From Eonycteris spelaea (taxonomy: Eukaryota > Chordata > Mammalia > Chiroptera > Pteropodidae), in NCBI GenBank assembly GCA_003508835.1, contig PUFA01000003.1, forward strand, positions 13,183,501 through 13,247,500: a stretch of DNA of 64,000 bases, given 5' to 3'. Positions within the stretch are counted from its first letter, which is position 1, and every line of letters begins with the position of its first letter. Shown here piece by piece: positions 47,537-59,859 of this stretch. Under the pieces are notes generated by a model. It did not search any database. It saw only the letters and a program-made list of their open reading frames with translations, and had not been told where the DNA came from. Position numbers and translations under genes: made by a program.

Positions 47537-49074
47537 ATAGTGTACAGCAATTAACGTCGAGAGACTAGATAAAATTCCCCAAGGGACTAAGTATAGTTAG
47601 AATAAAGAGGAAGTTCAATGTTTGTTACCTTGGGTAGCACTAGCTTTTGTAAGTCGGGGAGATGAAGGGAAACCAGAAAAAGAGATTAAGTAATAGCCAG
47701 TGAATTCGGGGCAAAAAAAAAAAACAACAAGGAGAATGTAATATCCTGGAACCCAAATGGAGAAAACGTATGGAAGAAATATGTTCAATGCTGCAAATAG
47801 GTAAAATAAGATGAAAACTGAGGACTGACCATTGGTTTCATTAATGTAGCAGTCACAGGTAAACCTGACATTAAGTTTTCATATTAAAAATTACCATAAA
47901 CAGTTAATTTTTTAAATCTCCAAAAAGAACTATTTACACAATTCATTATTATTTCCAAGTGGATAGTGAACTGATAGTGAGATGAGAAAAGTGAGATATG
48001 TTGGTACTTTCATTGAAAAAAAAAAAACAACTTAATTCAGGTAAAGATAAGGAATCCATAACAGCCTGTAGTGCTCACATGCTTACACATACAAAAAAAA
48101 TAGAGTTGAGAAAGTATACTGAAAACCTTTCACTATTTCATAAGCTTGTATTTTAGGGGGCACTTATCTGTATTTTGGCTGTTTCCCTTTTTTTGTTATA
48201 AAATAGATGAGAAAAAAAAGAAAAAAAAAAACAAAGTCACTAGTATAAATGAAGGCTAGAAAGTGAGACTTGTACGGACCACCCTCTTTGTGGTCCCCAT
48301 GTGAAAATTGTTGACAGAACACAGAATACCAGCCACAAGTCTTTCTCAATAGCATTTATGTTCCCTACTATAATTTTCTGCTTTGAAACCAATCTATAAT
48401 TCTCCTAAAATTTTCAATTTATTACCTCAGGTGGGTTGGTCTCTGAGGAAGGCCAGCCTATATAAGCAGCAGTTGAATTAATTAGTTGGGGTTAGTTAAT
48501 GTGAATGAGAATGTTTGGGCTATTTAATATTTATATATTTAAAGGAGCATCTCTAACTTTGAGGGTATATTTTATTAGATTTTATGTACTTACTTGTATA
48601 ATTCAATTATCCTAAAAGCTAAATAAATTAACTGTATTATTTTATTAAATACCCGCAGTATTTTCATTTATGCTCCAGATGAAAATCTTCCCATCTTTGG
48701 CATATGTAAACCTATTTTCCCTCTTGATTACTATTTTTTTTTTCTCACTGTGGTCACTACGTAGTGACATAGGTGATTCACTAGGATATTAGACTGAGAC
48801 CTCTCCCCCTACTCTTAGAGCTAATGCAACTCATTTTCAAAAGCCTTAGGCAGGTGTAAGAACTGAAGTATAATTGTAGCAGAGCCTAGAGACATATATT
48901 CCTGACAGTGGCATGCAAAATAGCAGGGGGCAGCACAGTGTCCAGGAGAGAAAAATGAGATTCACAGAGGATGAAACACAAATTGCCGGTAAAGGAAAAT
49001 GAGGAAGCTATCTTTGTAATTTTGTTAGACAGAGAGATAGTGAATATTTTGGTAAGCAAGAAAAGTTCATAAGG
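47537..49074. other. Unique AT-rich sequence, no gene seen
   Basis: A-runs lie at 47714-47724 and 48017-48028. A CTCF-like motif lies at 48920-48934. No exon or interspersed repeat is recognised. Confidence 0.5.
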
Positions 49075-49202
49075 GTGGATCTCAAGTTTAGAATGCATTA
49101 GAATCAAGTGAGGATCTTATTAAAAGATATTAATGTATAAACCCTCTCAGCTCCTAGGCCTACTGAATTAGAGTGTGGCAGTAGATATTAGATACCTGTA
49201 TC
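49075..49202 (+). mobile_element. MER5A-like hAT (Charlie) fragment
   Basis: 'gtggatctcaagtttagaat', 'gcattagaatcaagtgagga' and 'tcttattaaaagatattaat' followed by 'ctcctaggcctactgaatta' align to the MER5A core (tctcaaacttgagtgtgcatcagaatcacctgg...cttgttaaaa...gattcagtagg). This is a short non-autonomous DNA transposon remnant. Its terminal inverted repeats are eroded. Confidence 0.75.
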
Positions 49203-50039
49203 AGAAGGAAAGAAGATACCCCTCAGGGAACATTAAGCAGTGAAGCCAGTTTCTGGGTGAAAGTCTGGCAATGTTTTCTGCCCATGTCTGTTATGCTTAA
49301 TAGACATATTATTCGGTCTGTTGTTTCACCTCTCTTGTTGAAAATTGGAAAGATTACAGAGTCCTTCATGTGAATCCTGTCATTTTTTGAGGTAGAGCAA
49401 AACACAGGGTAGTTAAAGACGGTTTAATATACAGTCATTCCAGGAGATGCTGCATGCACACACATACATACAGGATTCCATTACAAAATACAGTTACGGA
49501 ACACTGAACACATACAACACTTAAATACTTTGATGATCCAAACTACACACTAATTTATTTCATATTATGTAGAGTACTACAATTTAAACACCAGCTTATC
49601 AGTTTACCTTTGTTTAAACTAGTGTTTCCAATATTCATTTTGCCTTTGGAAACCTCATTTATTCTGCTTGTCTTTAACACAATTTGGAAGATGCTGCCAT
49701 TTTTGGAATTTCTATTCTAATACCTTGTTTTAATATTTGTCTTTTGATTCATGGGTCTACCATATATTTTATTTTAACAGAACCTTATCTTTGTTAGTTT
49801 TTTTTAAAGAAATTGTCCAGTTGAATATGCTAAATCGAGAGCCTTAAACTCAAATGCAACATAGGATTGAAAAAGGAATAAAATGAGCAAATTGAGTTGG
49901 CTGGTAGTCAATAGGTGTCTATGGGTAATTGAAAAATTTCTTATTTGCCTATGAGTGTATATAATCTTTTTCTAAACATTACACCAAAAACACAAATGTG
50001 CTCTCATTTTTTTCATATCTATATATATCTACCTATCTA

Positions 50040-50044
<5 letters not shown>
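49203..50044. other. Unique AT-rich sequence, no gene seen
   Basis: Nothing recognised. Confidence 0.5.
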
Positions 50045-50117
<73 letters not shown>

Positions 50118-50142
50118 ATCTATCATCTATCATCTATCTAAA
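50018..50142 (+). repeat. Compound (CT)n / (ATCT)n microsatellite
   Basis: About 27 CT units (50045-50098), a second CT run (50100-50113), then ATCT/ATCATCT units to 50142. The long Ser-Leu frame over this tract is an artefact of the repeat. Confidence 0.95.
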
Positions 50143-50711
50143 CTGTGTTCAGTGGGTGAGAAGGGAGGGGAGGTTGGAGAGGAAATAAAAGGAAGCTACA
50201 TGATGAGCCTTCCTACATGGAGAAAATATTTCAGGCTCTGGGAGGTAAAGTGTCACAAAAAACAAACAAACAAACATAAAACAACATTAGAAAACAATGA
50301 GGCTTATTCTATGGAATGGAGCATTTCCAGCCCTGTTTGACTCAGTGGAAGCCAGAGAAATCAACTACTAGCACCTGATTTCTTTTTAGTATTTTTGCTA
50401 TTTCATTTTGCAAATGGTTTTTTATGTGTCCATTAGCATGTATCTTTGAGGAATGACAGTTGATAAGAAATTTGCCTCAAAGGTATGTGACCATTATGGC
50501 TTTTGTATTCTTGGACCTCTAACTATCACATCTCAGAGGACAAGGTTTCACCATTTTAGTCTAAACTGCTTTGTCCAGTTGGTAACACAGCATACTGAAA
50601 GCAAGCATTTAACTTAAAAATAGTAACAGGAGTGGAGAATCTTTAAAATCTACTGATTTAAAATGATTCCCCTTCATTTAATTTTGTCAAAGCCCTTATA
50701 AATGTTATTAA
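50143..50711. other. Unique sequence, no gene seen
   Basis: (AAAC)n near 50258-50276. Nothing else is recognised. Confidence 0.5.
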
Positions 50712-51778
50712 AGACTGTTTTAGAGCAATTTTAGGTCCACAGAAAAATTAAGAGGATAATACAGAAATTTCTCCCAGATCCCTGTCCCCATAGGTACAGC
50801 CCTCCTACTATCCCCATAAAAATGGTACTTACTTTTTAGCAAGGATGAACTTACAATGACACATCATAATCATCTAAAGTTCATAGTTTATATTAGGGTT
50901 CACTCTTGGTGTTACACATTCTATGCGTTTCGATGAATGTATAATGTTATGTATCAATTACTATAATATCACAAAGAGTATTTTCACTGTCCTAAAAATT
51001 CTCTGTTCCACCTGTTTATCCATCCTCAACCTCAGCCCTGGGCAACTACTGATCTTTTTACTATTTCCAGTTTTGCTTTTTCCAGTAATGTTGTATAGAT
51101 GAAATCACATGGTATGGAGCCTTTTCAGATTGGCTTCTTTTACTCAGCAATATTCATTTAAGTTTTCTCTATGTCTTTTCATAGTTTCTTAATTTTTTAA
51201 GGAAATGACAAAATGTCTTCAAAAGTGGCTATACCATTTTGCATTCCTAGTCCACCAGAAGTAAAAGAGAGTTCCTGTTGTTCAATATCCTCACCAATAT
51301 TTGGTGGTGTCAGCGTTCCAGATTGTGGTCATTCTAATGAGTATGTAGTGGTATCTCATTGTTATTTGTACTTGCATTTCCCTGATGATGTACAATTTGG
51401 AATATCTTGTCAAATGCTTATTTGGCATCTGTATATCTTTGGTGAGGTCCATGCATTTTATAATCAGGTTATTTTCTTATTGTTGAGTTTTAAAAGTTCT
51501 TTGCAGATTTTGAATACCAGTCCTCTATTAGATGTGCCTTCTGCAAATATTTTCTCCTAGCCTCTGACCTGTCTTGTCATTCTCTTGATACTGTCCTTCA
51601 TATAGCAGAAGTTTTTAATTTTAATGAAGTTCAGTTAATCTATATTTCTTTCATGGTTCACAACTTTTGTGTTTGTTGCATTTAAAACATTCTTGCCATT
51701 TACGTTTTCTCCTAAGGAGTTTCATAGTTTTGCATTTTACATTTAGGTCTATGATCCATTTGCAACATGACAACACTT
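50712..51778 (-). mobile_element. Old L1 (L1M) fragment, ORF2 C-terminus and 3' UTR
   Basis: On the minus strand this is the end of L1 ORF2 followed, to the left, by the 3' UTR. Diagnostic plus-strand blocks are 'agagcaattttaggtccaca', 'gacacatcataatcatctaa', 'gtgtcagcgttccagattgt', 'agtggtatctcattgttatt' and 'agcagaagtttttaatttta'. An internal deletion near 51190-51215 removes several hundred consensus bases, and many stops are present. It is immobile and 5'-truncated at about 51778. The plus-strand 115-codon frame at 51213-51560 is its antisense shadow. Confidence 0.9.
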
Positions 51779-52434
51779 TCTAGAAGGCAAGAAGAATCTT
51801 GAGTCTTAAAGATGCATCTCAAACACAAAATAACAAGGGTTGTGAAGAGATAAGCAAGGTGCTGTGTAAGAGAGACACTGAGCTACATTAAAACATATGG
51901 CATCACTGGTGCTCTGCAATGGGATAATCATTTAAAAAGAAGCATAATCAGACTATTCTAATAACTAGTGACAGTGTTTAAGTTAAGTAGAATGAATGCA
52001 GTTGTGTCCTTAGCCCATGTTGCCTGTATATCCAGGTTCCTCTCTTTCATTTCCACTTGCTTTCCCTCTCCTAGCAGATTTTAAAAATCAAAATATATAA
52101 CAACCAGGTTATTTTAATGTCTGATACCTAAGTCCTGAGGTACAATAGAGGGAATCATCAAGACATATCCTCTACAGTAGCACATGTTTTATGACATTAA
52201 TTCAATCGATTGTAAAGGAAGCTACTCTGATTATTGGAAATTATTTAGTCTCTGCCCCTAAGGTATCACTCTAGCACCAAAAAGGAGGTTATTGGTTCAA
52301 CTGGGGGAACTGTATAAGTAGAGTAGACAGATAATAACATCTGCCACTCTGGGACACCTATATAATGTCCCCAAAGTGAAAATCTCCAAATTTGCCTTCT
52401 CTGCATGAGAATAGGTCTTCAGTCATTGTCCCAG
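51779..52434. other. Unique sequence, no gene seen
   Basis: No repeat family or exon is recognised. An AG-rich part at 51800-51960 may be a small unassigned LINE remnant. Confidence 0.45.
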
Positions 52435-52805
52435 TGTCTTGGCCCATTTGGGCTGCTCTAACAAATTGCCATAGACTGGGTGGTTTATAAACAGAAATTT
52501 ATTCCTCTCAGGTCTGAAGGCTAGAAGTCCAAAATCAGGATTCCAGGATGGCTGGCTTTTGTTGAAAACCTGCTCATGGGTTGCAGGCTGCTGATTTCTT
52601 ATGTCCTCAAACAGCAGAAAGCAAGCAAGCAATCTAGCTCTGTGGTTTCTTCTTATAAGGTCACTAAGCCCATTTATGAGGGTTCCATCCTTATGACCTA
52701 ATTACCTCACAAAGATCCTTCCTCCAAATACCATTACATTAGGGGTTAGGGATTTCAACATAGGAATTTTATTAGGACACAGACATACAATCCATTATAC
52801 CCAGG
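52435..52805 (-). mobile_element. MaLR (MLT1/MST-like) solitary LTR, reverse orientation
   Basis: In plus orientation it starts 'tttgggctgctctaacaaat' and continues 'gccatagactgggtggttta', 'cagaaatttattcctctcag', 'gctagaagtccaaaatcagg', 'ggttccatccttatgaccta' and 'cacagacatacaatccatta'. This is the reverse complement of a MaLR LTR. No internal genes are present. Confidence 0.88.
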
Positions 52806-53990
52806 GATCCCGGGAAAAACTTTGTGAATAGCATAACCATGTTCACATTGAAAAGGTATTATGTTTGTTTTAGGGTCTTCAGAGGTCCCCTTTAATAATC
52901 AAATGCTTTTATCATTTGATTAAAGAACATTTTTTACTCTTTTTATTGTTGTTGTTTCTAGCACACCAGATTTTGGAAAATCCCATGAACACTGCCCTGG
53001 GAGCACAGGGAACCACAAAAATAAGTCAGAACACCTGATTTCAGATCTTATATCAGTTATTTTGATCTTAGTGAGAATTAAAACTCTAGATTTATTTTCT
53101 GAGTTACCATGCATTTTGTTTATTATTGAAAACACTTCATTAAAAAAAATGTGTCCCTGAAAATAGAGATTTCACACATCAAAGAGTAGGTAGGAGTAAT
53201 AATTTTTATAATGCAGAAATATAAAGAAATTGTTGGGCTTTGAATTAGAAACAAGTATATATTACAATTTCATATTAGGTCCCTCTTGGTTATAATCTGT
53301 AAGGAAGATCTGTAAACCCTTTGTCCAATAGCAGCCTAATTTTCATTTTACTTCTCTCTTTTTCTTTCTTCTTTTGTTAATGAACTCCTTGAAAAGGAAA
53401 CAATGGGAAAGAAAAAGATAAAAGAAACCACAGCTCCATCAATTTTCTCATTGCTTCTCATTAGCTAAGAGACCAATGTTAGCGCCTTTGTAATTTTTGT
53501 AGTATTGACTTTAGGCTAATTTCAATCATGAAAATAAATGACTCCCTCCATTTCTCTTTGTTTCTTCTGAATAAGAGAATCCTATGGGCTCAAGTATAGT
53601 AATGGGTTAAAATATTTAAGATGCCTGGTACTGTTACCCAAAATAATGTTAGAGATTAAGACAGTATTAGATCACTTCGTAATCTGTCAATTGTACTTTG
53701 TGTTATGTTTTTAGTTACAAACATGTTCTAAATTGTTATATCTTTGTAGAAAGGCATAATATAATAACCTGCATTATTCCTAATAATATTTTTACCTTAG
53801 AGTATATTTTAACTTAAATTCATGCAGGAAATCATCTTTTTGGGGGTGAGGGGACTGGGACTATACCCAGTATTACTTATTTTATCCCTTCACTCTCTGT
53901 TCTTCTGATAAATTATGTTATAGATTTATATCTTTTTTCATAGCAGATAGCCAGATATTTTTTTTATCTTTAATCTGAGAACCACTGTAT
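52806..53990. other. Unique sequence, no gene seen
   Basis: The interval 53290-53600 is repeat-free with balanced composition and might be conserved. No exon or RNA gene is recognised. Confidence 0.45.
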
Positions 53991-54290
53991 TTTAGTAAAC
54001 AGCTGCCCACATTTATTTCATTTATTGATGTATTTGGATTTGTTCAAACCAACTTATTTTGTGTATTCAATTCAATTATTGCCTTGCTTTTTTCTCTTTT
54101 GCCTTTTATTAAGGTTATCACCCATTTGCTATTTCATTCTTACTTTCCAGTAATATATAATTTTATATTTATTCATTTTATTTTAATGGTTGCCCTTAAT
54201 TTTTTACACTACATATGTTACTTAAGGATGTTGAAAACACTATGAACTTACTCCACCTTATCAAAATAAAGCTGTATGAATGGCTACCCA
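53991..54290 (-). repeat. Doubtful old L1 fragment
   Basis: 'tttattttaatggttgccct' followed by 'taattttttacactacatat' resembles antisense old-L1 sequence (atggttgttctagggattacaatatacatcc). The match is weak. Confidence 0.35.
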
Positions 54291-55079
54291 AAATGGGTTC
54301 CTTACAAATTTTCTTCCTTGCTGTCCTTCACTATAAAAAATGTTAAAAATAAATGTGTACTCTAAAAACAGCTACTAGATTCAGCCACCATTAATCAGGT
54401 TTTCTGTTTCAGCTGAAATCATTTCAAAGATTTTATGATGCCTCTTCTAAATCACATGCTACATATGGTAACTACTAAACATTCATTTTTTTCTAATTCA
54501 ATATTAATTACTATTATTATTTTTTATAGTCAATGCTAGTTCAGAGTCACCACTAGGTTCAGCAATTTAATTGTTAAGTACTGCTTATAACATTTCATTA
54601 CCTCTGTTAGGGTTATTATTCTTGAGTTCAAACATAGTTCTTTTCAATAAGGTGTCTATAAGTGGTAGATCCTTACCATTTTTTCTTTCCTTTTGTCCTC
54701 ATAAAATAGCATTATTAATGACATAGTATCTGACAGAGATGAGGTTTTAACAAATTATCTTTCACATAATAAGTATAAAATATAAATGGAATTTTAAAAA
54801 ACTGACTACCTAATATCACTAGAGAATAAACAAAAGCAGGAACAGTTAAAAAATTCAAGATGTACATTATAATTCCCAAAGAGGTAACTTAAAAATAAAT
54901 AAATAAGTAGATAGATAGATAAATAAACAAACAAACAAGAAATAAGCAAGCAAACAAAGAGGTATATATAAAAAATAATTAGCTAAATGGAATTCTAAAA
55001 CAAAAAAAATACTTAAATATACAAAGGGGTAGGATGGATAAAAGAAAGGCTGAAAACTGTGAAAATAAAAATAAATAAT
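54291..55079. other. AT-rich sequence, no gene seen
   Basis: A-rich simple sequence of AAAT/GATA/AAAC type lies at 54885-54965. It could be the decayed 5' continuation of the next L1, but I see no diagnostic block. Confidence 0.4.
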
Positions 55080-55627
55080 AAAATTGTAGATTTAAAATTG
55101 TTTATATCAATAATTGCATGAAATGTTAATATACTAAACACTTCTATTAAGAGCAGAGATTATCAGAAAGGATATAATAGTAAAATTCAAAAATGCACTG
55201 CCTACAAGAGAATATAATGACAGAAAATAGAAAGTCAATGGATGTAAAAAATATGTATGTAAATAGGAAATACAAAAAGATTGAAGAGACTGTACTAAAA
55301 GCAGATATAATAGACTTCAAGGCAAAGTAGTTCATCAAATGCAGAGAGAAAGTAACTTTCATATTAATAAATAAGCAATTCATGAAGAAGCTTTAACAAT
55401 TATTAACATTCATGGATAAAACAGAATTTCAGCATACTTAAAACAAAAATGGCAGAAAGAAAAAACTGACAATTTTATCTGTAGGGAATTTTCAATAGTA
55501 GGACATTGTAACATTGCTCTCAGCAAATGAAATAATTAGATCTTAATATCATATCAATAATATTTAAATAGCTGAAGAACATTATCTATTATTTCACTTA
55601 ATTGTGTCTCAAAAAATTTGATATCAT
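55080..55627 (+). mobile_element. Old L1 ORF2 remnant, endonuclease part
   Basis: Sense L1: 'aatgcactgcctacaagaga', 'tatgacttcaagg'-like 'aatagacttcaaggcaaagt' and 'atctgtagggaattttcaat' followed by 'agtaggacattgtaac' track the endonuclease coding region, where L1 has actgcctacaagaga, atagacttcaaggcaaa and atagtaggggacttcaat. It is heavily mutated with many stops, and the MER1-like element interrupts it. Confidence 0.75.
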
Positions 55628-55819
55628 GTAGAGCAGTGGTCCCCAACTTTTACGGCACCAGGTACCGGTGGTCCTATGAGAATCTAATGCTTGATGATCT
55701 GAGGTGGAGCTGAGGCAGTGATGCTAGTGCTGGGCAGCCTGCTGCTCACCTCCTGTTGTGCAGCCCAGTTCCTAACAGGTCACCAACTAGTAGTAGTGTG
55801 TGGCCCGGGGGTTTGGGAC
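55628..55819 (-). mobile_element. MER1-like non-autonomous hAT (Charlie) element
   Basis: It starts 'cagtggtccccaacttttac' and ends 'gtgtggcccgggggtttggg'. Inside are 'cctatgagaatctaatgctt', 'gatgatctgaggtggagctg' and 'cctcctgttgtgcagcccag' with 'ttcctaacaggtcac', all diagnostic of MER1. It lacks much of the internal region of the longer MER1 form. Flanking octamers gatatcat (55620-55627) and gatatctt (55820-55827) differ at one base and may be the 8-bp hAT target duplication. The exact ends are uncertain. It encodes no transposase. Confidence 0.85.
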
Positions 55820-57095
55820 GATATCTTCTATGTCTAAGCACAGCAGAATTAATTATAAAATCAATTATAATAGACCACACAATAAAATTTAAATATTTTA
55901 AAATTAATCAACAAAGTCCTAAGTGAAAGAAGAAATCACACGCAAAAAAATAGAACATATTTCTAATGAAATAAAATATGTAGAAATTTGCACGATGCAG
56001 CCAAAGCAGTATTAGAAGAAAAATTCCATACATTTAAATATGTATATAAATGAAAAAGATTTAAAGTTAATGACCTAACATTTCACTTCAAAAGCTAGAA
56101 ATAGAAGAATAAAGTAAGTGTAAAGTAACTTGAAAGAAGTAAATAAACAACTTGAGTCAGTGATATTGAAAACATATATACAATAGAGAAGCTTAACAAA
56201 ACCATGTCAAATAATTCTGATAAAAGTAAAAATCATGAATATCAGAAATAAAAGAGGGTGGTTACTACAGATACTACATATATTAAAAGAATAATATTAA
56301 AATATTATGAACATATTCATGCCAACTTAATGGAAATAAACAATTAAAAAAAAATACCACTTACAAACATTTACACAAAGTGAAACAAAATGTATAAATA
56401 GCCTATACCTATTAAAGTCTGTAAATTAATTATCAAAACTTTCCTGCCAATCAAACTCTAGGCCCAGAAGTTTTATAAGTAAATATATCCAACATTCAAG
56501 ACAGAAATAACAATTATAAACTATATCCTTCAGAAAAAGACAATGTCTTCCAAATTGTTTTATAAGGCTTATTATATAACCCTAAGAGCAAAATCTGAGA
56601 TTTCACAAAAACAGAAGGAAATTACAAATGTTTCTCATGAAAAAAGATGCAAAAATGTTTAAAAATATATAAAAAACATTTAACCCATTATAGACAAAAA
56701 AAGCATAATACAATATGATCAGTAATGAAAGTAGCTTTACATTCAAAACCATTCAATGTGATTTACTTTATTTTGCAATAAAGAAAAGCTTATGGTCATT
56801 TTGACAGACGGAGAAAATACACTTGACAAAATTTAACACCCACTCATAATAAAAGTGCTCAGCAAACTAGGTATAGTGGTACAGAAGAGAATTTCCTCAG
56901 TCTTGTCTAGGGCATCTAGGAAAAACAAAACAAAGCAAAACAAACAAATCTGCAACTAACTAAATTCATATTAATAGTGAAATATTGAATAATTTCCCCC
57001 TAAAATAAGAAACATAGTATGGATGTCCATTAATCCTTCTGTTCTACATTGTGCTGGAGGATTTAGCTATTGCAATAATGCAAAATCAAAAAAAA
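55820..57095 (+). mobile_element. Old L1 ORF2 remnant, linker and reverse transcriptase part
   Basis: Continues the L1 left of the MER1-like element. 'gcagccaaagcagtattaga', 'gaacatattcatgccaactt', 'caagacagaaataacaatta'-type sequence, then 'aaaatttaacacccactcat', 'aagtgctcagcaaactaggt' and 'ctacattgtgctggaggatt' match the RT region (gacaaaatccaacacccattc ... ctcagcaaactaggaat ... caacattgtgctggaagt). It stops in the RT domain at about 57090, next to an A-run, so the C-terminal part and the 3' UTR are missing. It is inactive. Confidence 0.88.
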
Positions 57096-59339
57096 AAAAA
57101 AAACATAAGTAGAAAAGAGTTGCAGATGGCATTATTATTTGCTGCTATCTGCTGGCTCCTAAGGTAGATGTATTCTTATGTGTTAAGAAATTTTTGAATT
57201 TAAGCTCATCTTCAGAGAGGATTCAGAAATTTCTGGGCTTTGAATCTGTCTCTCCATAGGTTTTCATTTGCTTATATTAGAGACCCTAGATTATTTCTTG
57301 TTAGACTCAGTTTATATTATTTCCTTGTCTTAGGGACAGAGGTCCAAAGTCTTAATCTTTCAAGGGAGAGAGATAAAACCAGGCAGACAAGCTCTCTAGT
57401 GGTCTTCTATTGCAATGGACACATTTTGTTCTGACTAATTTTTTAACTAGTTTCATCCAAAGACCTCAATTCTAAACTATTCACTCTTCTGGTTATAAAG
57501 CTTTGACTTTCATGGCTGTATAGGCATTAATATCCAAGTCCCTACATGTCCCCAACCACACTTTAGGTCATTAAAACTGTTATCTCTAGATCTAATTGGC
57601 TTTGGTTCTGGCATCTGGGAATTTCTTGCTGTTGTTGAGGGTTTTTTTTTCATATAATCTTAGGAATGCATTTTAAATTGTTTTTATTACTGTAACTAAT
57701 GAGCCTTTTGAATGTTTGTAGAGGATTTTCAAGATAATTTTGTGTGTTATCTTGCCAAAGCCAGAAATATTTTGTTATAATAAACACATTTTAATATTTT
57801 AATTTGTAATAACATGTGGAAAGTGATTACAATATATTAAGTTAAAAATAAAAAAATAAAATTGTTTTATAATATCATACATATTTATAATATAGTCATG
57901 TAGTACAGTAACAAAAGTAAAAGTGATCATTTTTATTGCTCTATTCAAACATTATATATTGAGTATATTCTGCATTTACTGTTATATAAAAAAGTTATTA
58001 AAATTAAAAAAGAAAAGAAAAATTAGCACATATGTAATTATTATGTTGGAAAATACAAATAACTCTCCTAATACATTGCAGAATAATCATGTGAAGCAAA
58101 TTAGTAGAGAAAATTCCTTAGGAAACTCTAGGATATATTTGAAAATTGTTTCATGCATGCCAGTGAAATTACCAATTACAGAAATTGTGGGTGAATTTCT
58201 CTCTATACATATTGGTGAAACAATAGACATAACAATTCACACCTTGGCAAATACCAACCTTGCCAACCTCGCTAAAGTGAAGAAGTAACCTAAACAGTAT
58301 GGGCCCAATTTATTCCTTTTTTTCAATCAAAATTTTCACAACCACAGACCCTACATAATAGAAATGTGACTACTAAATGAGCGTGCCTTTGCCTTAGCCA
58401 TTTTCTTTTTTACCTTCTCAACTGCCAAATAATGATTAGTCCAGTAGGCCCAGCTCGAATGCAGTGAAATCTGAGGTCACTCAGAAAGGATTAACTTTAT
58501 ATCAAGTTACATCTACCTCATCACAAGATGGATTTAGTGAGTGATGAGGAATTATGGAGAATACATGCACAATTAAGTAGGTGACAGGAAATTGAAAATA
58601 TTACTTTAACTTATAAAGTGTAGATTTTCACAGATTTCTTGATACTGCTTGACACAAACAAATGGTAAAGGCAAAAAAACTTGAAAAAGAAGAGGGTTGA
58701 GGAAACAGTGGTTGGAGAACTACAGATTTGAACTCTAGTGCTGTAATCACTTGTCCACAGAAGAAAGCAAAAGCAATAAAAAGACTACAGATAGGAAGTA
58801 TGGGTAAGATGGATGAGAACATAAATAATTTTCAAAAACAACATGGTTTCAAAATCATAGAAAAAAAATACTATATTTGTTCTATCTATAGTTAAAGTGG
58901 AATATTTTCAATATCAAATTTTTGACAACATTTTTCTATGGAAAATATCATAAATAGCATAAGCTGAATAAACTCTTTTTAAAAATAAAGAATGTGATAC
59001 AACATATTATTATTTTCTAATTTATAGTAAAATTTGTTGTTGCAAGACACCGTTGCCCCAGGCCAGCCATCCTGGAAGAGGAAGACAGGTCTCTTTCATT
59101 AGAATTCTTTTTTGACAACTTTAACATGAATCTTAAGCTCGCAGTAAGTTTACATCTTGCAATAAATCTGTTTTCTCCTTTTGGCTGCCATTTACATTCT
59201 ACCACTAACTTGAATTAGTTGAATTTGAATTGTTTTGTGTAATTTTTAAATTAATTTTCTTAACTAAATTAGACCATGATTCATTTTCTTCCTTTAAATT
59301 AGACCATGATTATCTCTGTATTCTAGAATGGCAGTGGCT
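57096..59339. other. Unique AT-rich sequence, no gene seen
   Basis: The stretch 57800-57950 has the texture of an old LINE 3' UTR. The 121-codon frame at 57923-58288 is one of the longest here, but it is AT-driven, has a Lys/Ile-biased start and no recognisable domain, so I do not call it a gene. A 30-base tandem duplication lies at 59254-59312. Confidence 0.45.
59254..59312 (+). repeat. 30-bp imperfect tandem duplication
   Basis: The 16-mer 'aaattagaccatgatt' occurs at 59266-59281 and again at 59296-59311, with similar 'ttttctt' leaders, giving a 30-base period. Confidence 0.85.
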
Positions 59340-59595
59340 TTATAACTAGTCTTTCATTTGTATCTCACTATTAGGCCCATCTTGAGCACTGCAGTCATAT
59401 TGACATTCTCAGTACATCTGTGTACAACATAACAGCTCATCATTCACCTAACATTCTGTGAAATTTTGTTTCCATTTCTTTGTTCCTGCTGTTTCTTTTA
59501 TATAGACACCTTTTTTTCCTATTTTCATACATCAATTCATGTTCTCATTTTTCAAAACTCAAATGCAAATGTCAATGGACTTGATGGCAAACTCA
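59340..59595 (+). repeat. L2 LINE fragment
   Basis: 'ctttgttcctgctgtttctt', 'tatagacacctttttttcct' and 'ttcaaaactcaaatgcaaat' with 'gtcaatgg' track sense L2 (ctgctgttccctctgcctggaa ... ccttcaaggctcagctcaaatgtca). Confidence 0.6.
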
Positions 59596-59859
59596 TTTCA
59601 CTCCAAAATTAAGCTCTATACTAAAAAAACAAAAAACAAAAAAACAAAATTTAAGTGTAGGACCTACTGAGATCTTGATGCTTGAGTTAATGTTCAGAAA
59701 GCATTTACAACCACAGAGCTGAGATTTTTCACTTTAGGAAGAAGTCTACATTAAAGACAAGAATTTGGAAGTAATTAGCATATACATGACTTTTAGAAAT
59801 TGTGTAATGCAATAGATACATCAGGCAGACTTTAGAGTGTTCAGTGAAGTGTCAGACCC
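59596..59859. other. Unique sequence, no gene seen
   Basis: An (AAAAAC)n tract lies at 59622-59648. Nothing else is recognised. Confidence 0.5.

Noticed and set aside
49945..50340. 131-codon open frame, the longest in the window
   Set aside because: Its core is translated (CT)n giving Ser-Leu repeats, and the flanks have no domain. It is a product of the microsatellite.
51213..51560. 115-codon plus-strand frame
   Set aside because: It is the antisense of L1 ORF2 in a decayed minus-strand L1.
53968..53983. MER5-like terminus 'tgagaaccactg'
   Set aside because: No internal MER5 sequence or partner inverted repeat is adjacent.
57923..58288. 121-codon open frame in AT-rich DNA
   Set aside because: There is no recognisable domain, the Lys/Ile-rich start is driven by composition, and no splice or promoter context is seen. 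It is most simply a chance frame.
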